Of a stretch of DNA of 64,000 nt, positions 56,131 through 64,000 are shown in pieces. The notes beneath the pieces were generated by a model, which saw only the letters and a program-made list of their open reading frames with translations, had not been told where the DNA came from and did no database searches. The translations under genes and the position numbers were made by a program. The stretch is from CAVTJL01 sp963828215 (GTDB lineage: Bacteria; Pseudomonadota; Alphaproteobacteria; Geminicoccales; Geminicoccaceae): positions 186,001-250,000 of the forward strand of contig CAWHFO010000068.1 of NCBI GenBank assembly GCA_963828215.1, written 5' to 3'. Position 1 is the first letter of the stretch. The number at the start of each line of letters is the position of its first letter.

Positions 56131-57805
56131 TCAGGTCAGGTGAACGGCCTGGCCCAGGGCCTCGATCGTGTGATCCCGATAGGAGCCGGGCATCATCTTG
56201 AACTGCTCGTAGGCCGCCTTCTGGCTGTCGACGCCGAGCTTGGTCGTCGTGGCGTCCCACTCCCGCGCGGCGTTCTCGAGCGCCGCCTTCGGGTCCTCGC
56301 CCGCCCACACCGCCGTGCACATGCGGTCGATCGAGAGGGCATAGTCCTGCGAGCCCGGCATGGTGATGTCGATGACCGCGACATTGGCCGAGTTGCTGAG
56401 ATTGATCAGGTAGTCCTTGGCCTCCGGCCAGAGCGAGCGGTAGAGGGGCGAGGTGAAGTGCGACAGGCGATAGGGGTCGCGCAGGGTGTAGGGCAGCATC
56501 ACCCGCACGAGGGAGACGCTCGGGCTCGTCGCCCACTGCATGAAGAGATAGGCGGCCTCGGCGTTGGCCGAGTCGGCGGCCAGCGCCTTGACGTAGCCCG
56601 AGGCGTGCTGCGGGTTGCCGGGCACCACGGCGTAGCCGACCTTGCCGACGATCTCCGAGGACGGCACGAAGTTGATGGCCTTGGCGCGCTGCGAATAGTT
56701 CTCGGACATCCGGCCGGTCGGCGGCCAGGAGAACAGCATGGCGCTCTTGCCCTGCAGCCAGGCGGCCCACGCCGTGACCGCGTCGAACTCGTTGTTGCCC
56801 GGGCATCGACGCCTTGTTCTGCGCCACCATCTGCTCGAGCGTCTTGATGCCGGCATCCGAGACGAGCTGCGCCTTCATCGTCTTGTCGTCGAAGAAGACG
56901 CCGCCGTTGGCGCGGTACTGCTGGAGGAAGGCGAACTGGTTGCCGGGGCTGCCCGCCTTCCTGAAATGCACGGCGCCATAGACCTTGGGCGCCAGCTGGT
57001 CGGTGATGAACTGGGCCACCTGGGTATATTCGTCCCAGGTCCGCGGCACCTGGAGGTCCTGATTGAACTTCGCCTTGTAGGCGGACTTGAGCTTCTCGTC
57101 GCCGAAGATGTCCTTGCGGTAGTAGAGCGCGAAGACATCGCCGTCGTCGAAGACGCCCCAGCGCTTGCCCTTGTAGGTCGGCATCGCCTTGTAGAGCGGA
57201 TGGTAGTCCTCCAGGTCCGCCTTGTTCATGTACTTGTCGACATAGTCGTCGATCGGCGCGATCACGCCGCCATTGGCGAGCGGGGGAATCCAGGACGGCT
57301 CGATCTCGAGGATGTCGTAGGCGCCGGACTGCGCGATGTGCTCGGCGATCGGCTTCGAGTACTGGTCGGGATGCGGGAGCTCGACGACGCTGAAGTCGGC
57401 GCCCGTGAGCTGCTTCCAGAGCGGGCCCGAGAAGTTGCGCGGCTCGAGCGCCTGGAGACCGGCCTCGTAGGTCATGTTGAGGGTGACGCCGGAAAGCTTC
57501 TTGGCGGCCTCGACGGCCCGATAGGCCGAGCCGTCCGTCGGCCCTTTGGTCGATGCCTCGATGGCGGCGGCCTGCGCCTTGCCGAGCGGCGTATCGGGCG
57601 ACGCCAGATCCACGCCCTCCACCGCGTAGGCGGGTGCCACCCCGAGCCCGGCCATGCGCAAGGCCGAGCCGCCGAGGGCGGCCCCACCGCCGAGCATCGC
57701 CAGGCGCTCGAGGAACGTTCGCCTCGAGCTGTCGCCTCGTAGCCACGCGTCGACCTCCTCCCGGAGCCCGACATCGAAGTCGCGCTGCTCGCGCCCGCTC
57801 GTCAT
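56131..57805 (-). pseudogene. carbohydrate ABC transporter substrate-binding protein (CUT1), apparent frameshift
   Basis: MTSGREQRDFDVGLREEVDA and a twin-arginine leader SSRRTFLERLAMLGGGAAL indicate Tat export. The mature part matches sugar/polyol binding proteins (VTLNMTYEAGLQALEPRNFSG; YDILEIEPSWIPPLANGGVI; WGVFDDGDVFALYYRKDIFG). One base is extra at 56798-56800 (G run in the coding strand). Without it the reading continues MPGNNEFDAVTAWAAWLQGKSAM to HTIEALGQAVHLT (stop 56131). Joined length is about 557 residues, large for the family but plausible. It feeds the MalF/MalG pair. ATG at 57805 with GGGAGG upstream. Confidence 0.85.
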
Positions 57806-58174
57806 TTCTGGTGCCTCCCGGTCTTCTGCGGACGACCCCCGGTGCCGATCGCGTCACCATCGGGGATCCTCGCTGATGGACCGAGCATATAGCAGAAGCC
57901 CGATGGGTGAACAGGCCCTGGCCCCGCCCGCGGGATTCGCCGTTTCCATAGGAAATCCCTATGACGGCCCCATTAAAACCATATTCTGGTGATGTCGGGG
58001 CTTTCGCTGGGGCAGAGCCCGAGGCATGGTCGGGTGCTTGCCACGGAAGGGCGGCGGCCCCAAGACTGGTGGCCGAGAAAGGGTGGTCGGCGGTGAGGCG
58101 GCGGGCCGCTCGGGCGAGGATCCGACAGAGAGGTCCTGTCCCAACGCAACGAGCCTCGAGGGAGGGAGTCCGTC
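57806..58174. other. divergent intergenic region between two sugar ABC operons
   Basis: 369 bp between the CUT1 binding-protein gene (minus) and the ribose-type binding-protein gene (plus). A 17-bp inverted repeat, CATAGG...CCTATG, lies at 57947-57963 and is listed separately. A strong ribosome site (GAGGGAGGGAG) precedes the gene at 58175. No other gene or terminator was found. Confidence 0.5.
57947..57963. promoter_or_regulatory. candidate operator: CATAGG-N5-CCTATG palindrome
   Basis: A perfect inverted repeat of six bases (CATAGG/CCTATG) with a five-base spacer, located in the spacer that separates two divergent sugar-transport operons. LacI/GalR- or RpiR-type regulators commonly act through such sites; no regulator gene is in the window, so the factor is unknown. 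Confidence 0.35.
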
Positions 58175-59293
58175 ATGATACGACAGATGATCGGTCGCAG
58201 GACCGTGGTCGGGGCACTGGCCGGCGCCGGTGCGTTCCTTGCGGCCGCGGCCGCCCCGAGCTGGGCCGAGGATACCTACAACCCGACCTGCTTCCGCCCG
58301 ACGGAAGGGGTCACGAAGACGCTCTCGATCAAGGCGCGGCCCGGTCCCTACCGTGTCGCCCTGGTCAACGGCTTCGTCGGCAACAGCTGGCGCATCCAGA
58401 TGATCCAGGGGCTCAAGGCCTGGGCGAGCCATCCGGAGAACGCGAAGGACATCAAGGAGCTCAAGATCGTCAGCACGGGCACCGACGTCGCCGCCCAGAT
58501 CGGCGCCGTCGATAACCTGATCGCGGCCGGCTACGACGGCATCGTCATCAACGCGGTCAACCCGACCTCGTTCGGGCCGGTCATCAACCGCGCCAACCGT
58601 GCCGGCACAGTCCTGGTCTCGTTCGACAACGCGATCGATTCCGACAAGATCATCATCGTCAACGAGCCGCAGATCGAGTTCGAGAAGGTCAAGGCCCAGT
58701 TCGTCTACGACAATCTCCAGACCAAGACCGGCAAGGTGCTCGAGGTGCGGGGCCTGCCCGGCAACTCCGTCGATCGCGACCGCTCGGCCGCCATGCACAT
58801 GGTCTTCGACAACCAGCCCGGCATCGAGGTCGTGAGCGTGGTCGGCAACTGGGACGACGGCACGACCCAGAAGGTGGTGAGCGACGCCATCGCGACCTAC
58901 GGGCACTTCATCGGCATCGTCGCCCAGCACGCCTCGACGGGTCTCCTGAACGCGCTGAACGACGCCAAGCACCCCAAGATCCCGCTGGGCACGTCCGGTG
59001 AGAACGGCTCGCTCAAGATGATCCACGACGGCGGCTGGACCTCGATCTCGCGCGTGCAGACGCCCTACATGGCGGTCGTCGCGATGCAGGCCGCGATCGC
59101 CGAGCTCCAGGGCCACGTCCTGCCGCAGCAGATCGCGCTGCCGATCCCGACCCTCTATTCCAAGGATCTCAAGGAGGGCGTGAACTACTTCAGCGATCTG
59201 CCGGACAACTTCCAGGACGGGGCCGACATTCCCGAGTGCAAGGTCGTCATCCCGCCGAAGGACCTCCTGAAGCAGACGCCCGACAATACCTGA
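58175..59293 (+). CDS. sugar ABC transporter substrate-binding protein (ribose type)
   Basis: A 372-residue periplasmic binding protein with leader MIRQMIGRRTVVGALAGAGAFLAAAAAPSWA (cleavage after AWA or PSWA; twin-arginine-like GRRTV). RVALVNGFVGNSWRIQMIQGLKAWA, VDNLIAAGYDGIVINAVNPTS and the C-terminal LYSKDLKEGVNYFSD are typical of ribose/xylose-binding relatives. It heads a three-gene operon with an ATPase (59310) and a fused permease (60917). Confidence 0.92.
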   Translation: MIRQMIGRRTVVGALAGAGAFLAAAAAPSWAEDTYNPTCFRPTEGVTKTLSIKARPGPYRVALVNGFVGNSWRIQMIQGLKAWASHPENAKDIKELKIVSTGTDVAAQIGAVDNLIAAGYDGIVINAVNPTSFGPVINRANRAGTVLVSFDNAIDSDKIIIVNEPQIEFEKVKAQFVYDNLQTKTGKVLEVRGLPGNSVDRDRSAAMHMVFDNQPGIEVVSVVGNWDDGTTQKVVSDAIATYGHFIGIVAQHASTGLLNALNDAKHPKIPLGTSGENGSLKMIHDGGWTSISRVQTPYMAVVAMQAAIAELQGHVLPQQIALPIPTLYSKDLKEGVNYFSDLPDNFQDGADIPECKVVIPPKDLLKQTPDNT

Positions 59294-59309
59294 GCGGGCG
59301 AAACGGATC

Positions 59310-60917
59310 GTGGCGATGCCGACATCTCCGTCGTCGGCATCGCCGGCCTCCGCCGCGGCGGCAGGGCCGGCGATCCTCGGGCGCAGCCACGAGCCGGCGG
59401 AGGCATCGTTTCTCAGCCTGCGCGGCATCACCAAGACCTTCGGCGGCGTCGTGGCGCTGAACGAGGTCGACTTCGAGGCCCGGCAACACTCGATCCACGC
59501 GGTCCTCGGAGAGAACGGTGCCGGCAAGAGCACGCTGATCAAGGTGATCAGCGGTGTCGTCCGGCCCGACGTCGGCGAGATCTTCCTCGACGGCGAGCGG
59601 ACCCGCCTGGGCGGTCCCGGGGACGCCGTGGAGCGCGGCATCGTCCCGGTGTTCCAGGAGCTGTCGCTCGTCCCCGACCTGACCGTCGAGGAGAATATCT
59701 GCATCACGACGGCGGCCCGCTGGGGCTTCGTCGACCGTGCCCTCCAGCGCCGGCGCGCCGAGGAGCTGCTGGCCCTCGTCCATTGCGAGGACGTCAACCC
59801 GAGACAGCCGGTCAGCGACCTGCCCCTGTCGCGGCGCCAGCTCATCGAGCTCGCCAAGGCGCTCGGGCGCCGGCCGCGGCTCCTGATCCTGGACGAGGCG
59901 ACCTCGGCGCTGACCACGGCAGACGTGGAGACCGTCTACCAGATCATGCGACGCCTGCGGGACGAAGGCGTCTCGATCCTCTTCATCTCGCACCGGATGC
60001 ACGAGGTCGAGGCCCTGGCCGATACCTGCTCGGTCTTCCGCAGCGCCCGCCACATCGAGACCTTCGCCCAGGGCACGCGCTCGCCGGACGAGATCGTCCA
60101 GATGATGATCGGGCGCGAGATCTCGCAGGTCTACCCCCCGAAGCCGGCGCCGCGGGCAAGGGACTCGGCCGTGCTGTCGGCGACCGGGCTCTCCTGGACG
60201 GATCGGCTGCACGACATCTCGCTCTCGATCGGCAAGGGCGAGATCGTGGGCCTGGGCGGCCTGGACGGCCAGGGTCAGCGGGAGCTTCTCCTGGCGCTTT
60301 TCGGCGTCCTCCGCGACGTGCGCGGCCAGATCGCCGTCGACGGCAGGCAGGTCAGCCTCGGCAGTCCCGCGGACGCCAAGGCCGCTGGGCTCGGCTTGGC
60401 GCTCGTGCCCGAGGATCGGAAAAGCGAAGGCCTGATGCTGTCGATGTCGGTCCGCGAGAACATCACGCTCGCAGCGCTCGATCGGCTCTCGAAGGGCTTT
60501 CTGGTCGACACGGGACTGGAGCGGGCGGCGGTGGACGAGGCGACGAGCAGCCTGAAGATCAGGGCCCCCTCGCTCGAGAGCCCGGTCGGCACGCTCTCCG
60601 GCGGCAACCAGCAGAAGGTGGTGGTCGCGAAATGGCTGATGACGAGGCCGCGGGTGATCCTCCTCATGGACCCGACCCGCGGCATCGACGTCGGCACCAA
60701 GCAGGAGATCTACGAGCTGATGCGACGGCTGGCCGACGCCGGCGCCTCGATCCTCTTCTACAGCACCGACTATGACGAGCTGCTGGGCATGTGCGAGCGC
60801 GTCCTCATCCTCTATCGCGGCCGCATCGTCCGCGAGCTGGTGGGCGAGGAGATCACCGAGAGCAATATCGTGGGCTCCGCCTTCGCCATGCCGCCCGGCG
60901 GCGACGGGGCCGGCTGA
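59310..60917 (+). CDS. sugar ABC transporter ATP-binding protein (ribose type, tandem ABC)
   Basis: A 535-residue protein beginning with GTG at 59310 (ATG at 59316 is an alternative). An extra N-terminal stretch of about 30 alanine/serine-rich residues precedes LSLRGITKTFGGVVALNEVDFEA. The first domain has Walker A GENGAGKST and Walker B ILDEATSALTTADVETV. The second has P-loop-like GLDGQGQREL, LSGGNQQKVVVAKWL and LLMDPTRGIDVGTKQEIYEL, lacking the usual catalytic glutamate. It overlaps the permease gene by one base. Confidence 0.93.
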   Translation: MAMPTSPSSASPASAAAAGPAILGRSHEPAEASFLSLRGITKTFGGVVALNEVDFEARQHSIHAVLGENGAGKSTLIKVISGVVRPDVGEIFLDGERTRLGGPGDAVERGIVPVFQELSLVPDLTVEENICITTAARWGFVDRALQRRRAEELLALVHCEDVNPRQPVSDLPLSRRQLIELAKALGRRPRLLILDEATSALTTADVETVYQIMRRLRDEGVSILFISHRMHEVEALADTCSVFRSARHIETFAQGTRSPDEIVQMMIGREISQVYPPKPAPRARDSAVLSATGLSWTDRLHDISLSIGKGEIVGLGGLDGQGQRELLLALFGVLRDVRGQIAVDGRQVSLGSPADAKAAGLGLALVPEDRKSEGLMLSMSVRENITLAALDRLSKGFLVDTGLERAAVDEATSSLKIRAPSLESPVGTLSGGNQQKVVVAKWLMTRPRVILLMDPTRGIDVGTKQEIYELMRRLADAGASILFYSTDYDELLGMCERVLILYRGRIVRELVGEEITESNIVGSAFAMPPGGDGAG

Positions 60918-62932
60918 TGGCCAAGCAGGACCTCTCGCTCGGGCGGACGCTGCGCCGCTCCTCGGGCGGCCCGCTGTCGCCCGAGCTCGTCCTCTGGCTG
61001 CGGCGCAATCAGGGCGTCCTTCTGGCCCTCCTCGTCTTCATCGTCCTGTTCGGGACGTTCCTCGGCATCCATCCGCGCGGCCTCAGCCTCTTCGTGATCG
61101 AGACGGCCGCCAATCAGGGCCTGGCCCTCTCCTTCGCCGCGATGGCCCAGACGCTGCCCGTCCTGACCGGCGGCCTCGATCTCTCGGTCGGCACCGTGGT
61201 GGCGCTGACCAACTGCGTGGCCTCGGTCGTGGTCAACGGCGAGCCGCTTCGGATCGCCCTCGGGATCGTGCTGGTGCTGGCCTGCGGCGCTGCCTGCGGC
61301 CTCCTCAACGGCATCATCGTCGTCTATGGGCGCATCCAGCCGATCATCGCCACGCTCGCGACCAGCGCCATCTTCACCGGCCTCGCCTATCTGGTCCGGC
61401 CTATCCCGGGCGGCGAGATCGACGAGACGCTGGGTGACGTCCTCACGACGGATGTCTTCGGGCTCGTGCCGACGGCCCTCGTCCTTCTGGTGATCGTCCT
61501 GCTCGTCGTCTGGCTGCCGCTCAAGCGCTCGATGGTCGGCCGCGCCTGCTATGCCGCCGGCTCGTCGGAAAGCGCCGCCTACATGTCGGGGCTGGATACC
61601 GATCGTGCCAAGCTCTGGGCCTACGGCCTGGGCGGCGTGCTCGCCGCCTGCGGCGGGCTCTTTCTCGGCTTCCAGACGCTGAGCGGCGATGCCCATGTCG
61701 GCGACGAATACACGCTGCGCTCGATCGCGGCCGTCGTCATCGGCGGCACCTCGCTGCTCGGCGGCTCCGGGGGCGTGCTGGGCTCGATCATCGGCGCGTA
61801 CGTGCTGCGCACGATCAACGGTGTCCTGTTCTTTTCCGGCGTCTCGCCGCTGGCCCAGCCTCTCTTCGAGGGGCTCGTCCTGCTGACGGCGATCGGCCTC
61901 GGCGCTGCCCGCGTCCTGCGCCTCAAGAACCGCCTCGACCTGATGAGCGGCCAGGAGATCAGCCGCCGGCTGTCGGCCCAGAAGCCGCTCGTGCCGGGCC
62001 TCGACAACTCGGTGCTGGTCTCGCTCGCCGCCATCGTCCTGATCGTGCTGATCGGCAGTCTCTATCTGCCGTCCTTCCTGTCGGTCGGCTATCTGGTCCA
62101 GCAGCTGCGGATCGCGGCCATCCTCGGCCTCGTCGCCAGCGGCGCCATGATCGTCATCCTGCTCGGCCACATCGATCTTTCCCTGCCCTGGGTCATGACC
62201 GTCTCGGCGATGATGGCCACCACCATGGCCGGGCTCGGCGGCGTCTATGCCGATCTCGCGATCCCGGCCGGCCTGGCGGTCGGCGTGCTCGTAGGGCTCG
62301 TCAACGGCTTCGGTGTCGGCTATCTGCGCCTCCCCTCGATGATCCTGACGCTGGCGATCAATGCCGTGCTGCTCGGCCTCGCCGTCGTCTACACCGGCGG
62401 GTTCGCCCCGCAGACCAAGGCGTCGCCCCTGATGCTCGTGATCGGTCGCGACATGGGCATCCTCGGCATCCCCAACATTCTGTGGGTGTGGCTCGCGGTC
62501 GGCATTGCCTTCGTCGTCATGCTCGGACGCTCGACCTTCGGCCGGGCGGTCTACGCCATCGGCAATCGCGAGCGCGCCTCCTATCTTTCGGGCATCCGGA
62601 CCAGCCGCGTGCTGGTCACGGCCTTCGTGATCAGCGGCTTCTGCAACGCGCTCGGCGGCGTGCTCCTTGCCGGCCGGCTCGACCAGTCCTATCAGGGCAT
62701 GGGCAACGAGTATCTCTTGCCGGCGGTCGCGGCGGTCGTCCTGGGCGGGACGCACATCCTGGGCGGCCGGGGCAGCTATCTCGGCACGGTCGCGGGCACG
62801 CTCGTCATCACCCTGCTCTCGAGCTCGCTGTCGGTGATGCAGATGCCCGAGGCCAGTCGGCAGATCATCTACGGCGTAGTCATCGTCGCCATGCTTCTAC
62901 TGCACGGCCGCAGCGCCGGGGCGGGTGCCTAG
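60917..62932 (+). CDS. fused double permease of a ribose-type ABC transporter
   Basis: A 671-residue protein made of two BPD_transp_2 domains in tandem. The first covers about residues 30-330 (LSFAAMAQTLPVLTGGLDLSVGTVVALTNC; VVIGGTSLLGGSGGVLGSIIGAYVLR, cited in parts). The second covers about 360-660 (AILGLVASGAMIVILLGHIDLSLPWVMTV; VVLGGTHILGGRGSYLGTVAGTLVIT, cited in parts). A 40-residue linker (RLKNRLDLMSGQEISRRLSAQK) joins them. Ribose-type importers normally have two separate permeases, so this polypeptide can form the whole channel. The ATG overlaps the ATPase stop. Confidence 0.93.
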   Translation: MAKQDLSLGRTLRRSSGGPLSPELVLWLRRNQGVLLALLVFIVLFGTFLGIHPRGLSLFVIETAANQGLALSFAAMAQTLPVLTGGLDLSVGTVVALTNCVASVVVNGEPLRIALGIVLVLACGAACGLLNGIIVVYGRIQPIIATLATSAIFTGLAYLVRPIPGGEIDETLGDVLTTDVFGLVPTALVLLVIVLLVVWLPLKRSMVGRACYAAGSSESAAYMSGLDTDRAKLWAYGLGGVLAACGGLFLGFQTLSGDAHVGDEYTLRSIAAVVIGGTSLLGGSGGVLGSIIGAYVLRTINGVLFFSGVSPLAQPLFEGLVLLTAIGLGAARVLRLKNRLDLMSGQEISRRLSAQKPLVPGLDNSVLVSLAAIVLIVLIGSLYLPSFLSVGYLVQQLRIAAILGLVASGAMIVILLGHIDLSLPWVMTVSAMMATTMAGLGGVYADLAIPAGLAVGVLVGLVNGFGVGYLRLPSMILTLAINAVLLGLAVVYTGGFAPQTKASPLMLVIGRDMGILGIPNILWVWLAVGIAFVVMLGRSTFGRAVYAIGNRERASYLSGIRTSRVLVTAFVISGFCNALGGVLLAGRLDQSYQGMGNEYLLPAVAAVVLGGTHILGGRGSYLGTVAGTLVITLLSSSLSVMQMPEASRQIIYGVVIVAMLLLHGRSAGAGA

Positions 62933-62977
62933 ACCCGACCCGGATCGTCAACATCAGGCCAATTCAGGAGAGACGCT

Positions 62978-64000
62978 ATGGAGCTTGGGCTGTTCATGAT
63001 GCCGTTGCACGATCCGGCGCGGCCTTTCGGGGAGGTGTTGCGGGACGATCGGGCGGCGATCCTGCTGGCGGAGGAGCTGGGCTATGACGAGGCGTGGGTG
63101 GGGGAGCACTATTCCTGTGCCACCGAGCCGATCCCGGACCCGCTGCAGTTCATGGCGACGCTGATCGGCGAGACGAAGAAGATCCGGTTCGCGACGGGGG
63201 TGATCAACCTGCCGCAGCATCATCCGGCGCAGGTGGCGGGCAATGTGGCGCTGTTCGACCATCTGTCGGGCGGGCGCTACATCATGGGGGTGGGGCCGGG
63301 CGGGCTGGGCTCGGACTTCGAGCTGTTCAAGACGATGGACAAGAACCGCTCGGCGATGATGGTCGAGGCGATCGACATCATCCACAAGATCTGGTCCTCC
63401 GACCCGCCCTACCACATCACGGGCCAGCACTGGGACGTCACGATCGACGCGGCCTGCCAGCCGCATCTCGGGATCGGGCCGATGCTCAAGCCCTTCCAGA
63501 AGCCCTTCCCGCCGCTGGCGGTGTCGGCGATGAGCCCGTCCTCGAGCACGGCCCGGCTGGCCGGCGAGCGGGGCTGGGGGCTGGTCTCGGCCAACTTCAT
63601 GCCGGTCGGCCACGCCAAGAGCCACTGGGAGCAGTACTGCCTGGGGGCGGAGGCGGCGGGAAGGCGCCCGGACCGCGCCCGCTGGCGGCTGGCGCGCTCG
63701 ATCCTGGTGACCGAGAGCGACCAGGAGGCCGCGGACTATCTGGCCGACGACGGCTCGGCCTACGGCTGGTACTACGCCTATCTCCGGGACAATCTGGCGA
63801 CGTACAAGCTCCTCAAGATCTTCAAGCCGAGCGAGGAGGTTCCGGACGCCGAGGTGACGGTGCAGAACTGCATGAGGTGGATGGTGATCGGCGGCGGGCC
63901 GAAGCGGGTGCTGGACCAGCTGGTGGCGCTGGTCGACGAGGTGGGCGGCTTCGGCACGCTGCTCCTGACCCACAAGGACTGGGACCGCCCGGCCCTGCAC
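62978..64000 (+). CDS. LLM-class flavin-dependent oxidoreductase, 3' end outside window
   Basis: 341 codons from the ATG at 62978 (AGGAG upstream) to the right edge, no stop. It is a luciferase-like monooxygenase TIM barrel: MELGLFMMPLHDPARPFGEVL, DEAWVGEHYSCATEPIPDPLQF, KIRFATGVINLPQHHPAQVAGNVALFDHLSGGRYIMGVGPGG (cited in parts), the FMN/substrate region LAVSAMSPSSSTARLAGERGWG, and NFMPVGHAKSHWEQYC. Such enzymes use FMNH2 and oxygen on alkanes, sulfonates or related substrates. It follows the fused permease by 45 bp, so it may be part of the same operon and act on the imported compound; this is an inference. Confidence 0.9.
   Translation, partial: MELGLFMMPLHDPARPFGEVLRDDRAAILLAEELGYDEAWVGEHYSCATEPIPDPLQFMATLIGETKKIRFATGVINLPQHHPAQVAGNVALFDHLSGGRYIMGVGPGGLGSDFELFKTMDKNRSAMMVEAIDIIHKIWSSDPPYHITGQHWDVTIDAACQPHLGIGPMLKPFQKPFPPLAVSAMSPSSSTARLAGERGWGLVSANFMPVGHAKSHWEQYCLGAEAAGRRPDRARWRLARSILVTESDQEAADYLADDGSAYGWYYAYLRDNLATYKLLKIFKPSEEVPDAEVTVQNCMRWMVIGGGPKRVLDQLVALVDEVGGFGTLLLTHKDWDRPALH

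Overview
The window is a GC-rich (roughly 70%) chromosomal segment of an alphaproteobacterium. The strongest evidence is a long same-strand block, yebC-ruvC-ruvA-ruvB-ybgC-tolQ-tolR-tolA-tolB-pal-cpoB-tilS-ftsH (6.7-18.9 kb), in an order typical of Rhodospirillales-type genomes, with hslVU just upstream on the other strand and a divergent glyoxalase II/methyltransferase pair further left. I cannot name genus or family from sequence alone.

Layout. (1) 1-5.8 kb: a JmjC-like cupin hydroxylase cut by the window edge, the PLP-binding protein YggS, a GlsB/YeaQ membrane protein, gloB, a SAM methyltransferase, and the HslVU protease. (2) 6.1-6.7 kb: an unusually AT-rich spacer with two outward-pointing intrinsic terminators, nested inverted repeats and an anti-Shine-Dalgarno-like motif; it may encode small RNA(s). 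(3) 6.7-18.9 kb: DNA repair (RuvABC), cell-envelope (Tol-Pal), tRNA modification (TilS) and membrane protease (FtsH) genes, with short or overlapping junctions. (4) 19-24 kb: AbrB-type membrane protein, EVE-domain protein, large MscS-type channel, M24-fold protein. (5) 24-28.7 kb: a minus-strand module of zinc-ribbon membrane protein, SPFH protein with a C-terminal GYF_2-like domain, TelA and XpaC, probably a membrane-stress system. (6) 28.9-39.1 kb: MFS transporter, sensor adenylate cyclase, PQQ-type sugar dehydrogenase, LysR regulator, DMT exporter, iron alcohol dehydrogenase, polysaccharide flippase, metallo-beta-lactamase-fold hydrolase. (7) 39.1-44.4 kb: an accessory island with an IS481 remnant, a decayed IS1380-type element, and an AT-richer TIR-domain gene split by an intact 1596-bp IS1380-type element flanked by a CTAG target duplication. 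Removing the IS restores one continuous 538-codon reading frame. (8) 44.6-49.7 kb: FAD monooxygenase, VOC protein, an unrecognised protein, 1-Cys peroxiredoxin, MeaB/ArgK GTPase. (9) 49.7-64 kb: three sugar ABC importers (two ribose/AI-2 type, one MalFG type) and a luciferase-like flavin oxidoreductase cut by the right edge. One of the ribose-type systems has its two permeases fused in one polypeptide.

A quality point affects the whole annotation. At least six conserved genes outside mobile elements (gloB twice, tolB, the EVE gene, telA, the VOC gene and the 57-kb binding protein) are broken by single extra bases, mostly in or beside G/C runs. Because tolB is among them, sequencing or assembly indels are more likely than real decay. 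I therefore annotate these genes across the shift and mark them.

The best candidate for something not previously described is the interrupted TIR protein. It has an N-terminal TIR domain with a plausible catalytic glutamate, followed by about 350 residues I do not recognise, and it lies on foreign-looking DNA between IS elements.
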